A stretch of 5,713 nt of DNA, from contig NVSR01000035.1 of assembly GCA_002401295.1 (NCBI GenBank), positions 17,540 to 23,252 on the forward strand, in the 5' to 3' direction. Position 1 is the first letter of the stretch. Every line of letters starts with the position of its first letter. Under the pieces are notes generated by a model, which ran no database searches, was not told the origin of the DNA, and was given only the letters and a program-made list of their open reading frames with translations. Source of the DNA: SAR324 cluster bacterium (GTDB lineage: Bacteria; SAR324; XYD2-FULL-50-16). Below are positions 1-5,637 of the stretch, in pieces. Made by a program: the position numbers and the translations under genes.

Positions 1-1358
1 AGGTCACCTTGCTCTTTTAATTCGGTAATTTCATGCAGAGCTACTAAGGGAGTTGTTCTACGACCTCCTTTGTAATCCACCAAGGCTGCTTGATCGCCTT
101 CAGGATTGACCTGCTCCAAATAAAGGGCAAACTCTTCTACCATCATGGAAGGAGCCTCTTCAGGATAATTCCGAAAGAGTAGGCGAGAAGCTAAAGTTCT
201 CATCGCGGCAGAAGGAAACTGACCGATGATTTCCAGACGTTGTTCTGCTCCCGCATGCTGAAATTTCCGACTGAGGGCCTGTTCATCTCGTGAAAGAAAG
301 CCATTCTGGTACAAGGCGGCGTCCGTATCCAAGTCGGGAATTTCGGGATATTTGAATTCTTGATGATAACGGATAATGGCTTCGAAAATTACAGGATTTT
401 CCTGTAACCAAGTTTTATTAGCTTCTACTAAAATTTTACGCTCATCACTTAACTTCGCCCAATAACGGGGTAATGGAGGCAAAATAATACCGGGTTCGCC
501 CAATCTTTTCCGTTCTACCCAGGTAGTTTCATCAATATTTTCAAGAGTTGTTTCCTGTAATTCAGGCAGATCCAGTCTCAACCAGAGGGTTTGATTGGAA
601 TAAGGCCTGGATTTACCGATGGAAAGCAGAGGAGATTGATACATTCGATCCGAGCCATACTTAGGTGAGATCATCAAACCCAGGCGATGTTCTTCTATAC
701 TTCCCTGAAAGGCTACGGGTAACTTCTGCAATCGTTGTTCATCAATGGACTTGTTGAAGCAATCTTTTAAATATTCCCACATGGGTCCTTCTGCTGCCAG
801 GCGCTTAGCCAAAGCGATGGTCGCTTCCACATCCACCAAAGCATCATGAGCCTGTCCTGTGGCTAACTGATTCAGACTACTGATATACTCCAATTTTAAG
901 CTGGGCTTGCCATTCAACTCGGGCCATTCCAGTACCTTAGGATTAAAAAGCCGATAGACTGTGATCATGGGCAACAAGTCCATGCGAGAACAGCCTTGTG
1001 CGTACTGATGAGTATAAGGTGGCAATAAATTTCGATAAAAGGAGAAACGCAAGAACTCATCATCAAATCCCAGAGTATTGTAACCCAAGCTGATGGTTCC
1101 CGGCTCGTTCATCATTTCATGAACTTTTTGGATAGCCTCAAATTCACAAAGACCATCCATGCAATCAGCAATCGAAATATGATGGGTAATACTCGCTTGA
1201 GGGGAGATAATGACATCAGGCCGAAGCTGCACATAAAAATTATGACGTTCCAGCTCGTTGAATTCCATGTCCGTACGGATGGCCGCAAACTGCATCACCT
1301 GATCAAAGGCTTTGTTCAGACCTGAAGACTCAATATCGTAAAAAAGGTAGCTGTTCAT
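1..1358 (-). CDS. sbcB: Exodeoxyribonuclease I (SbcB), 3' end outside the window
   Basis: Exonuclease I degrades single-stranded DNA 3'-5', releasing mononucleotides, and acts in recombination and mismatch repair in the cytoplasm. I translated the minus strand from the ATG at 1358 and found 452 open codons to the left edge; E. coli SbcB is about 475 residues, so perhaps 20-30 are missing. The N-terminal DEDDh exonuclease domain shows ExoI with DIES (Asp8, Glu10), FAAIRTD at 24-30, GYNTLGFDDE at 92-101 (acidic pair 99/100), SRMDLL at 124-129 and ExoIII AHDALVD at 170-176 with His171 and Asp176. The SH3-like and C-terminal helical parts follow, including the family's YQNGF motif. The start is fixed by an in-frame TAA four codons upstream and by agreement with the family N-terminus. 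No good Shine-Dalgarno precedes it, so translation may depend on the DUF3820 gene 25 bp upstream. Symbol and function are secure; only the missing end is unknown. Confidence 0.95.
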   Translation of the reverse strand, partial: MNSYLFYDIESSGLNKAFDQVMQFAAIRTDMEFNELERHNFYVQLRPDVIISPQASITHHISIADCMDGLCEFEAIQKVHEMMNEPGTISLGYNTLGFDDEFLRFSFYRNLLPPYTHQYAQGCSRMDLLPMITVYRLFNPKVLEWPELNGKPSLKLEYISSLNQLATGQAHDALVDVEATIALAKRLAAEGPMWEYLKDCFNKSIDEQRLQKLPVAFQGSIEEHRLGLMISPKYGSDRMYQSPLLSIGKSRPYSNQTLWLRLDLPELQETTLENIDETTWVERKRLGEPGIILPPLPRYWAKLSDERKILVEANKTWLQENPVIFEAIIRYHQEFKYPEIPDLDTDAALYQNGFLSRDEQALSRKFQHAGAEQRLEIIGQFPSAAMRTLASRLLFRNYPEEAPSMMVEEFALYLEQVNPEGDQAALVDYKGGRRTTPLVALHEITELKEQGD

Positions 1359-1383
1359 ACAAAATTCTTAAAATAGTCCACTA

Positions 1384-1629
1384 TTATCGCAAAGGGTCAA
1401 AAAGATACTCTAACCCATTGACTTTAATTTCGTAAACACAACGCAGCATTTGTCCTAATTCCCCATCAGGAAAACCTTGTCCCGCAAACCAGATCACATA
1501 GGGTTCCGGTAGGTCGATCAATAGCCTTCCAGAAAAACGACCAAAAGGCATGGTTGCCTTCGCTAGTTTTAACAGGAATGCCGGATTGGGAATCAATGTT
1601 GTAGATTCCAGGGGTATATTTGTACTCAT
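1384..1629 (-). CDS. DUF3820 family small protein
   Basis: An 81-residue protein recognised as DUF3820 (Pfam family also labelled putative quorum-sensing-regulated virulence factor). The hallmarks are MPFGRFSGR at 27-35, DLPEPYVIWFA at 39-49, GFPDGELG at 52-59 and the C-terminal NGLEYLFDPLR at 71-81. There is no signal peptide or membrane segment, so it is probably cytoplasmic. The biochemical role is unknown. From memory, related MPFGK-type domains occur fused to, or near, DEDD-type 3'-5' exonucleases such as the ExoX C-terminus. The start is supported by GAGG at 1638-1641 with an 8-nt spacer. The stop lies 25 bp before sbcB on the same strand, so the two are probably one transcript. That makes a role with nucleic acid or as an exonuclease accessory a reasonable inference, but unproven. 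Confidence 0.85.
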   Translation of the reverse strand: MSTNIPLESTTLIPNPAFLLKLAKATMPFGRFSGRLLIDLPEPYVIWFAGQGFPDGELGQMLRCVYEIKVNGLEYLFDPLR

Positions 1630-1672
1630 ACTTTTGACCTCAATAGTCGGGGGAGGGAATAATCTCAGCTAA

Positions 1673-1718
1673 CCACAAAGAACACTAAGGACAGCAGTAT
1701 ACTGCCTGTTCTCTGTGG
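1673..1718. repeat. Nested inverted repeat between msrA and the DUF3820 gene
   Basis: The outer arms are CCACAAAGAACA (1673-1684) and TGTTCTCTGTGG (1707-1718), complementary at 11 of 12 positions. Inside is a perfect 12-bp palindrome, GCAGTATACTGC (1694-1705). The structure can fold on either strand and lies between the msrA stop and the DUF3820 start. It could end msrA transcription or be a dispersed extragenic element; the arm resembles the CCACAGAGAACAC-type intergenic repeats I recall from many proteobacteria. No clear T-run follows on either strand, so a classic intrinsic terminator is not well supported. Confidence 0.6.
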
Positions 1719-1748
1719 CTTACTTTATCTGGATTTAGAGAAAAGCAT

Positions 1749-2219
1749 TCAGATAGAACAGTGTGAAAGTCCCTTTTTCTCCAAATACTGTTGGTGATAT
1801 TCCTCTGCCTTAAAAAACTCTGCCGCTGGCACAATCTGAGTCACAATCTTATTAGAATAACGACCGGACTCATCTTCTTTTTGTTTCGATATCTGAGCCG
1901 TCTTCTTCTGCTCCACGTTATGAAAGAAAATGACGGAACGATATTGCGTGCCCACATCCGGCCCTTGTCGGTTCATAGTTGTAGGATTATGGCATTGCCA
2001 AAATACATCCAATAAACGTTGGTAAGTCGTCACCTGAGCGTCGAACAGCACTTCAACTACCTCAGCATGTTGAGTTGTGCCAGTACAGACCTCCTGGTAA
2101 TTTGGGTCTTGAGTAGCCCCACCGGCGTAACCCACTGCGGTTTGGCTGACGCCTTTGATTTGACGAAATTTAGCTTCTACGCCCCAGAAGCAGCCGCCTC
2201 CAAAAGTTGCTTTTTCCAT
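1749..2219 (-). CDS. msrA: Peptide-methionine (S)-S-oxide reductase MsrA
   Basis: MsrA reduces the S epimer of methionine sulfoxide in proteins and free methionine, with thioredoxin as the usual reductant; it repairs oxidised proteins in the cytoplasm. This is the short form (156 residues; E. coli MsrA has 212 with an N-terminal extension). GGGCFWG at 7-13 holds the catalytic Cys10. Compared with E. coli at a constant offset of 41, the other active-site residues are all present: Tyr41, Glu53 (in HAEVVEV), Asp88 and Tyr93 (in GPDVGTQYRS). Cys154 near the C-terminus is the likely resolving cysteine; Cys45 and Cys76 are also present. The start at 2219 has AGGA at 2227-2230 with a 7-nt spacer, and the family N-terminus begins here. 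No msrB is adjacent. A 119-bp gap with a strong inverted repeat separates it from the next minus-strand gene, so it is probably monocistronic. Confidence 0.96.
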   Translation of the reverse strand: MEKATFGGGCFWGVEAKFRQIKGVSQTAVGYAGGATQDPNYQEVCTGTTQHAEVVEVLFDAQVTTYQRLLDVFWQCHNPTTMNRQGPDVGTQYRSVIFFHNVEQKKTAQISKQKEDESGRYSNKIVTQIVPAAEFFKAEEYHQQYLEKKGLSHCSI

Positions 2220-2251
2220 GATTCTTTCCTGAATAAAGTATGGTTACGAAC

Positions 2252-2288
2252 AATGCATACCCCCATGCTCTTACGTGGGAATGCATAC
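2252..2288. repeat. REP-like extragenic palindrome with AATGCATAC ends
   Basis: The 9-mer AATGCATAC occurs at 2252-2260 and again at 2280-2288, and each copy contains the palindrome ATGCAT. Between them CCCC and GTGGG can pair, giving an imperfect hairpin (GCAT/ATGC, then CCC/GGG, with a loop around CTCTTA). The right half, CGTGGGAATGCATAC, closely resembles a REP-type palindrome I recall as common in proteobacterial intergenic DNA (CCCACG...CGTGGGAATGC), with a diverged left half. It lies in the presumed 5' leader of msrA, 33 bp upstream of its start. No transposase is nearby. Confidence 0.5.
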
Positions 2289-2305
2289 TGATAAAGATAG
2301 AGACC

Positions 2306-2332
2306 AATATAATCTTACTTTATCAAAGACAA
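2306..2332 (-). promoter_or_regulatory. Possible sigma-70 promoter of msrA
   Basis: On the minus strand TTGTCT (2327-2332) and TATATT (2306-2311, one mismatch to TATAAT) are separated by 15 bp, shorter than the optimal 17. The leader would then carry the REP-like hairpin at 2252-2288 before the msrA start. This is weak evidence from sequence match alone. Confidence 0.2.
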
Positions 2333-2415
2333 TTTCATCTCACTATTCAAAAGTGCTTCTGTACTAAGGAAGGACATTTTGCGAAGGCATCCACAATTAG
2401 TTAGAAGTTAAATTT

Positions 2416-2700
2416 TCATTCAGCCAAGTGATAACGAGTGCTAGGCCCTTTTCCAACTCGAATAATTTTTCCTGCTTCAATCAAAGAGGTCAACCTGCGA
2501 TTTGCTGTAGGCTGAGAATTCTGTAATTCTAAAATTTTTGTATTTTTCGTGGTTAAATATTTTCAGTAGTCTGCGGAGGTTGCCCCTAGAGCAGGAAGAA
2601 ATAATCAATTTTTTCGTCAGCTATAAAGCCTGCTTTTTCTTTCAGGTAAGCTACTGACTGCTACCAGTTTAAACCCATGGAGCCTAAGAGATTGACACCC
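2416..2700 (-). pseudogene. Decayed gene with a C-terminal winged-helix module
   Basis: The minus strand carries a broken reading frame. The last open stretch (2416-2562, 48 codons plus stop) reads as a helix-turn-helix plus wing: KILELQNSQPTANRRL, then TSLIEAGKIIRVGKG, then PSTRYHLAE and stop. This is the kind of wHTH seen at the C-terminus of many Fic-family and related regulatory proteins. Upstream, the same frame continues as LPALGATSADY, interrupted by a TGA at 2563-2565. Before that, the neighbouring frame reads ADEKIDYF and joins it through an apparent one-base shift near 2598-2601. A further TAG at 2661-2663 interrupts that frame. No intact start is visible, and the upstream limit near 2700 is approximate. 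The relic shows no tie to msrA or to the P-II gene. The parent family is uncertain; decay is clear from two stops and one shift. Confidence 0.5.
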
Positions 2701-2708
2701 TAGTAGTT

Positions 2709-2724
2709 TTGACATAGAGGTCAA
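2709..2724. promoter_or_regulatory. TTGAC-N6-GTCAA palindrome upstream of the P-II gene
   Basis: A perfect 5-bp inverted repeat with a 6-bp centre lies about 105 bp upstream of the P-II start. It contains TTGACA (2709-2714), a consensus -35 hexamer, but no good -10 follows at 16-18 bp. It could be a dimer-binding operator or chance. Just downstream, TTATC-T-GATAA (2743-2753) is another small inverted repeat. Nothing matching a sigma-54 -24/-12 element was seen here. Confidence 0.2.
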
Positions 2725-2780
2725 TTTTACCTCATTACTTTTTTATCTGATAAGGTAGAAAAATAGACACAAAGAACTTT

Positions 2781-2808
2781 TTGAGCAGCAGATCATTTCC
2801 TTTATACT
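2781..2808 (+). promoter_or_regulatory. Possible sigma-70 promoter of the P-II/yejE unit
   Basis: TTGAGC (2781-2786) and TATACT (2803-2808) are spaced by 16 bp, with four and five matches to consensus. A start about 7 bp downstream would fall near 2815, inside the putative Shine-Dalgarno AGAGGA (2812-2817). The transcript would therefore have only a 13-nt leader and a truncated ribosome site. That conflict lowers confidence; the true promoter may be further upstream. Confidence 0.3.
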
Positions 2809-2827
2809 ATCAGAGGATCCACACCAG

Positions 2828-3166
2828 ATGAAACAACTCACAGCCATCATTAAACCTTTCAAGCTCGATGAAGTCAAAGATGCCCTGGCAACTTTGAATA
2901 TCCATGGAATGACCGTGACTGAGGTGAAAGGCTTCGGCAAGCAGAAGGGACATACAGAACTCTACCGCGGTGCGGAATATCAAGTGGATTTTGTCCCTAA
3001 GATTAAAATTGAAATCGTCATCGAACAAAAGCAAGTGGAAGCCGCAATCGAGGCCATTATTCAAGCAGCACAGACAGGTCGGATTGGGGATGGGAAAATT
3101 TTCATCTCTCCCATTGAGGAATCAATTCGCATCCGTACCAATGAGCGTGGCCCCTCTGCTCTCTAG
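2828..3166 (+). CDS. glnB: P-II nitrogen regulatory protein (GlnB/GlnK type)
   Basis: P-II proteins are cytoplasmic trimers that sense 2-oxoglutarate and ATP/ADP and control nitrogen metabolism by binding partners such as NtrB, the GlnE adenylyltransferase or AmtB. The 112-residue length is exact for the family. The T-loop carries KGFGKQKGH (34-42) and YRGAEY (46-51) with Tyr51, the GlnD uridylylation site. The B-loop TGRIGDGKIF spans 83-92 and the C-loop has Arg101 and Arg103. The nucleotide and 2-oxoglutarate residues Gln39, Lys58 and Lys90 are all present. Asp54 favours GlnB over GlnK, which usually has Asn there; residues 3, 5 and 52 (Gln, Thr, Gln) match neither E. coli paralogue. No amtB or glnA is adjacent. 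AGAGGA at 2812-2817 is the likely ribosome site, at a long 10-nt spacing. A yejE-type permease starts 26 bp downstream, so the two are probably co-transcribed. Family certain; glnB versus glnK less so. Confidence 0.93.
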   Translation: MKQLTAIIKPFKLDEVKDALATLNIHGMTVTEVKGFGKQKGHTELYRGAEYQVDFVPKIKIEIVIEQKQVEAAIEAIIQAAQTGRIGDGKIFISPIEESIRIRTNERGPSAL

Positions 3167-3192
3167 GAAAAATAGCCGAACAGGTATAGCTT

Positions 3193-4239
3193 ATGTTTCT
3201 CCATCCCACAGTACGAAAACGCTTATATCAGTTCACTCGCATTAAGAGGGGCTATTATTCTTTCTTGATCATGGTAGCCCTGATTTTTTTAACATTCATC
3301 CTGGAACTGCTCATTCACAGTCGTGCGATTGTTGTCTCCTACCAGGGGGAACTCTATTTCCCTACCTATACGAGCATTAAATCGGGGCAAACCTTTGGCC
3401 TCGATTATCAATATGAGACGAATTATCGTGAGTTAGCTCAGAAATTTAAGGAGGAAGAGAAAGGGGATTGGCTCTTAATGCCTATCGTCCCCTTTAATCC
3501 TTATGAGAATGATTTTTCGTTGGAAGAGAACCCTCCCAATCCACCATCCTGGGAGAATAGGCACTTCATCGGTACCGACACCAGTGGACGAGATATCCTG
3601 GCAAGATTATTTTATGGTTTTCGCGTGGCGATTTACTTTTCTTTTGCCCTTTATATTACCACTTCAAGCATCGGAATCTTGATCGGCAGTTTGATGGGAT
3701 ATTTTGGTGGGTGGTTTGATATGATTTTTCAACGGATTGTTGAGATCTGGACTTCAATTCCCACGCTATACCTGATTATCATCATGGCAGCCTTGGTCAC
3801 TCCCACCCCCTATCTGTTGCTGTTTATCCTGGTTTTTGCCGGATGGACAGGCATGACTTGGCTCATGCGAGCTGAAATCTACCGCGAACGAAGTCGACAA
3901 TATTGCGAAGCAGCTCGTTCTATGGGAGCCAGCCACTGGCGAATCATCACCAAACACCTGCTGCCAAATTCTATGGTTCCGATTATTGCTGCTTTTCCTT
4001 TTCAGATGGTTGGTGGAATTGGAGCACTCACGAGTCTGGATTATCTGGGTTATGGATTGCCTATCCCCACACCAAGTTGGGGAGAATTGCTGCAGCAAGG
4101 CCAGGAAAGCTTCGACTTTGCGCCTTGGATTTTACTAGCACCCTCTGGGGCAACTATTTTTATATTGCTGCTATTCACCTTCATTGGAGAAGCTGTCCGA
4201 GAGAGTTTTGATCCAAAACAGGTCGTTCTGTACGAATAG
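3193..4239 (+). CDS. yejE: Peptide ABC transporter permease YejE
   Basis: YejE is one of two inner-membrane permeases of the YejABEF importer, which takes up oligopeptides and microcin C in E. coli. At 348 residues it is close to E. coli YejE (341). TM1 lies at about 23-42, followed by the large periplasmic insert typical of YejE (about 43-138, with YQGELYFP at 50-57). GTDTSGRD (127-134) opens the conserved permease core, with further hydrophobic helices at about 142-170, 190-220, 262-280 and 311-332. The EAA loop that docks the ATPase spans 239-259 (EAARSMGA ... HLLPN). SLDYLGYGLP (281-290) and the end motif GEAVRESFDP (332-341) match YejE closely. The start has AGG at 3182-3184 with an 8-nt spacer and aligns with the E. 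coli N-terminus. Oddly, no yejA, yejB or yejF flanks it; the gene upstream is P-II. The stop abuts that of the convergent gene. Confidence 0.93.
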   Translation: MFLHPTVRKRLYQFTRIKRGYYSFLIMVALIFLTFILELLIHSRAIVVSYQGELYFPTYTSIKSGQTFGLDYQYETNYRELAQKFKEEEKGDWLLMPIVPFNPYENDFSLEENPPNPPSWENRHFIGTDTSGRDILARLFYGFRVAIYFSFALYITTSSIGILIGSLMGYFGGWFDMIFQRIVEIWTSIPTLYLIIIMAALVTPTPYLLLFILVFAGWTGMTWLMRAEIYRERSRQYCEAARSMGASHWRIITKHLLPNSMVPIIAAFPFQMVGGIGALTSLDYLGYGLPIPTPSWGELLQQGQESFDFAPWILLAPSGATIFILLLFTFIGEAVRESFDPKQVVLYE

Positions 4240-5220
4240 TTAAAAATTATATCCTATGTGGAAACGGGTCGCATTCGTTATGTCTTCTGAAGAACCAGTG
4301 GTTTCCTTTTTGGTGATCACATAGGCCCCAAAGATCCATCCATTTTGCGGAACCCTGGCAATACCGTATTTAGTAGTATTCGTTTCGGTATCAACCGAAT
4401 AGAAAACGTTATCCGCTAATTCCGTTTGTTTTTCCTGGTTCAAACTCAGGAGCAAGTCTCCCATTCTAATTTCAGCGGACAAGCGAGTCACACTGGTATC
4501 CCGATGAATATTTCTTGCTCTTCCGTTTGCAGCGGCCTCCTCAACTTCATCGGAACTAGTTGAGGAATATTCAACACGTAATTGGGTTTTATCCGGTTTT
4601 CCCGTCATCACCGCCAAGGCATAACTAGTATTACTCCAACTATTGGCAACAAAATTAGATTCCGCTTCATCCACTAGTTCAATTCCCAGCGCCATAAAAA
4701 AGACACTCCCCAATTGCGCCGTTACGCTCGCTCCAGTTCCAGTTCGTTTAATCGGTAAATTATCATTCCTTTTTTTCTCAAAAGTTCGATGAAAAGCCCC
4801 ATAGGAAATTTTGCGAAGTAATAAGGAGAAACCAAACTGGGATTGACTGCGCTCATTCGTGATGTCCGAATTTGAAGTTCTCTCTATTTTTTCAGTATCA
4901 GAGGGAAGAATGAAGGCCTCAATATTAACGTTCTCCGTTTTAGCCAACATCAGATAGCTCATCTTTGTTCGAGTCCAAGTATTACTGCCATCTTCATTTT
5001 CACCTTCTCCCACAAATAATCTACCGGAAATTGTCGCTGTACGATCATCATCTGCATCATTCTCACCTTTCACATAACGCCAGCTGGAGGCAGCAGGCAT
5101 GATGACTTTGACCGTAGGATCCAATGGCGGTGTCGCTATCTGGCCCCAAGCCGTATTTGCAAATAATACAAAACAAGTAAAAAACAGGACACTTGCGAAG
5201 TGATGGAATCTAGCCGACAT
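4240..5220 (-). CDS. Predicted outer-membrane beta-barrel protein of unknown family
   Basis: I do not recognise this 326-residue protein. The first 26 residues look like a Sec signal peptide: short basic n-region (Arg4), hydrophobic core about 8-21, and cleavage likely after Ala24-Trp-Gly26, giving a mature protein starting QIATPP. The rest is polar with many short alternating hydrophobic segments (for example FGFSLLLRKISYGAFHR, SVFFMALGIEL, WIFGAYVITKK) and loops rich in Asp, Glu, Ser, Thr and Asn. It ends in FHIGYNF, with the C-terminal Phe preferred by the BAM machinery. It has no long TM helix and no lipobox. I infer an outer-membrane barrel of perhaps 12-14 strands. The frame stays open to a TTG at 5256, but the ATG at 5220 is preferred because AAGGGAG (5224-5230) lies just before it and the signal peptide begins there. 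It is convergent with yejE; a functional link is not implied. Confidence 0.75.
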   Translation of the reverse strand: MSARFHHFASVLFFTCFVLFANTAWGQIATPPLDPTVKVIMPAASSWRYVKGENDADDDRTATISGRLFVGEGENEDGSNTWTRTKMSYLMLAKTENVNIEAFILPSDTEKIERTSNSDITNERSQSQFGFSLLLRKISYGAFHRTFEKKRNDNLPIKRTGTGASVTAQLGSVFFMALGIELVDEAESNFVANSWSNTSYALAVMTGKPDKTQLRVEYSSTSSDEVEEAAANGRARNIHRDTSVTRLSAEIRMGDLLLSLNQEKQTELADNVFYSVDTETNTTKYGIARVPQNGWIFGAYVITKKETTGSSEDITNATRFHIGYNF

Positions 5221-5451
5221 GGTCTCCCTTTGAGAATTTTTCAGTACGGTAATCAATGGTTGAAGAAAAGGTTCCCCTTTTTACAAACCAGATAAGTATT
5301 GCTCCCTATTTAACCTCAAAGTGAGGCCAGAAGCTTAAACCAGAGAAGTTGCAAGAATAGCCCCACTCCAGAAAAAAGTAAATTCAGGGATTTTTTTCTT
5401 AATTTCAACCAACATCTATACTAGTGTCTGGGGGGAAACTATCTAGCCTAG
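5221..5451. other. Non-coding interval upstream of the beta-barrel gene
   Basis: No convincing coding region is seen. CCTCA-AAG-TGAGG (5314-5326) is a perfect 5-bp hairpin in the probable promoter area of the minus-strand barrel gene and might be an operator. AGAAAAAA (5370-5377) and TTTTTTCT (5392-5399) are complementary A/T arms 14 bp apart, possibly a weak terminator or simply low-complexity DNA. No clear -35/-10 pair was found for the barrel gene. Confidence 0.4.
5224..5230 (-). promoter_or_regulatory. Ribosome binding site deciding the start of the beta-barrel gene
   Basis: AAGGGAG on the minus strand ends 3 nt before the ATG at 5220 (5 nt if counted from the GGG core). It favours this ATG over the in-frame TTG at 5256, which has no purine-rich site at the right spacing. 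Confidence 0.65.
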
Positions 5452-5534
5452 TCGAATATCGAATATCGAATATCGAATATCGAATATCGAATATCGAATA
5501 TCGAATATCGAATATCGAATATCGAATATCGAAT
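5452..5534. repeat. Perfect 7-bp tandem repeat, unit GAATATC, about 11.9 copies
   Basis: The unit GAATATC repeats without a mismatch from 5454 in 11 full copies plus GAAT, preceded by TC, so period 7 holds over 83 bp. It lies between the start of the beta-barrel gene and the tRNA-Gly, outside any coding frame. Each unit carries one TCGA at its junction. Exact identity implies recent expansion by slippage, so copy number probably varies between strains (a VNTR). Heptamer arrays of this sort (STRRs) are known from some bacteria, notably cyanobacteria. A regulatory role on the barrel gene is possible, though the array begins about 230 bp upstream of its start. Confidence 0.97.
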
Positions 5535-5603
5535 GCAGCTACAACCCAAAATCAGAAATAAAGAAGGTACAGGAGAATGGTTTTTTACTATGAAGTCTAT
5601 GTG

Positions 5604-5620
5604 TGGGGGGGGACTTGAAT
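5604..5620 (-). other. Short tRNA 3'-end-like sequence (T-loop plus C-run)
   Basis: On the minus strand ATTCAAGTCCCCCCCC matches, from memory, the T-loop and 3' T-stem of bacterial tRNA-Leu (GTTCAAGTCCCCCCCC) except at the first base. The T-loop fits TTCRANY. The preceding bases GTCGA cannot form the matching G-rich arm, and no acceptor stem or CCA follows, so it is not a functional tRNA. It may be a relic of a tRNA or an attachment-site scar, or chance helped by a G8 run. Confidence 0.3.
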
Positions 5621-5637
5621 CGACAAAGGAAAAAACA

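Noticed and set aside
1119..1325. Plus-strand 68-codon open frame inside sbcB
   Set aside because: It lies wholly antisense to a well-conserved exonuclease domain, has no recognisable motif and no ribosome site.
1791..2291. Two plus-strand open frames (74 and 90 codons) opposite msrA
   Set aside because: Both are antisense shadows of msrA, whose active-site residues are all conserved on the minus strand.
2308..2313. Perfect TATAAT on the plus strand
   Set aside because: No -35 hexamer lies at the right distance, and no plus-strand gene follows for over 500 bp.
2743..3064. Minus-strand open frames opposite the P-II gene
   Set aside because: The plus-strand P-II protein is full length with every conserved loop; the antisense frames have no motif.
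2970..3245. Plus-strand 91-codon frame overlapping P-II and yejE
   Set aside because: It is an alternative frame through two strongly conserved genes, with no independent support.
3766..4211. Open frames on both strands inside yejE
   Set aside because: They overlap the permease core and EAA loop, and their products have no recognisable features.
5221..5256. TTG start giving a 12-residue N-terminal extension of the barrel protein
   Set aside because: The extension would put a polar tail before the signal peptide. The ATG at 5220 has a good AAGGGAG site.
5452..5534. CRISPR array
   Set aside because: The period is 7 bp with no spacers and no cas genes; it is a simple tandem repeat.
5452..5534. 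Replication origin or iteron cluster
   Set aside because: The window has no rep or dnaA gene and no DnaA boxes, and the units are far shorter than usual iterons.
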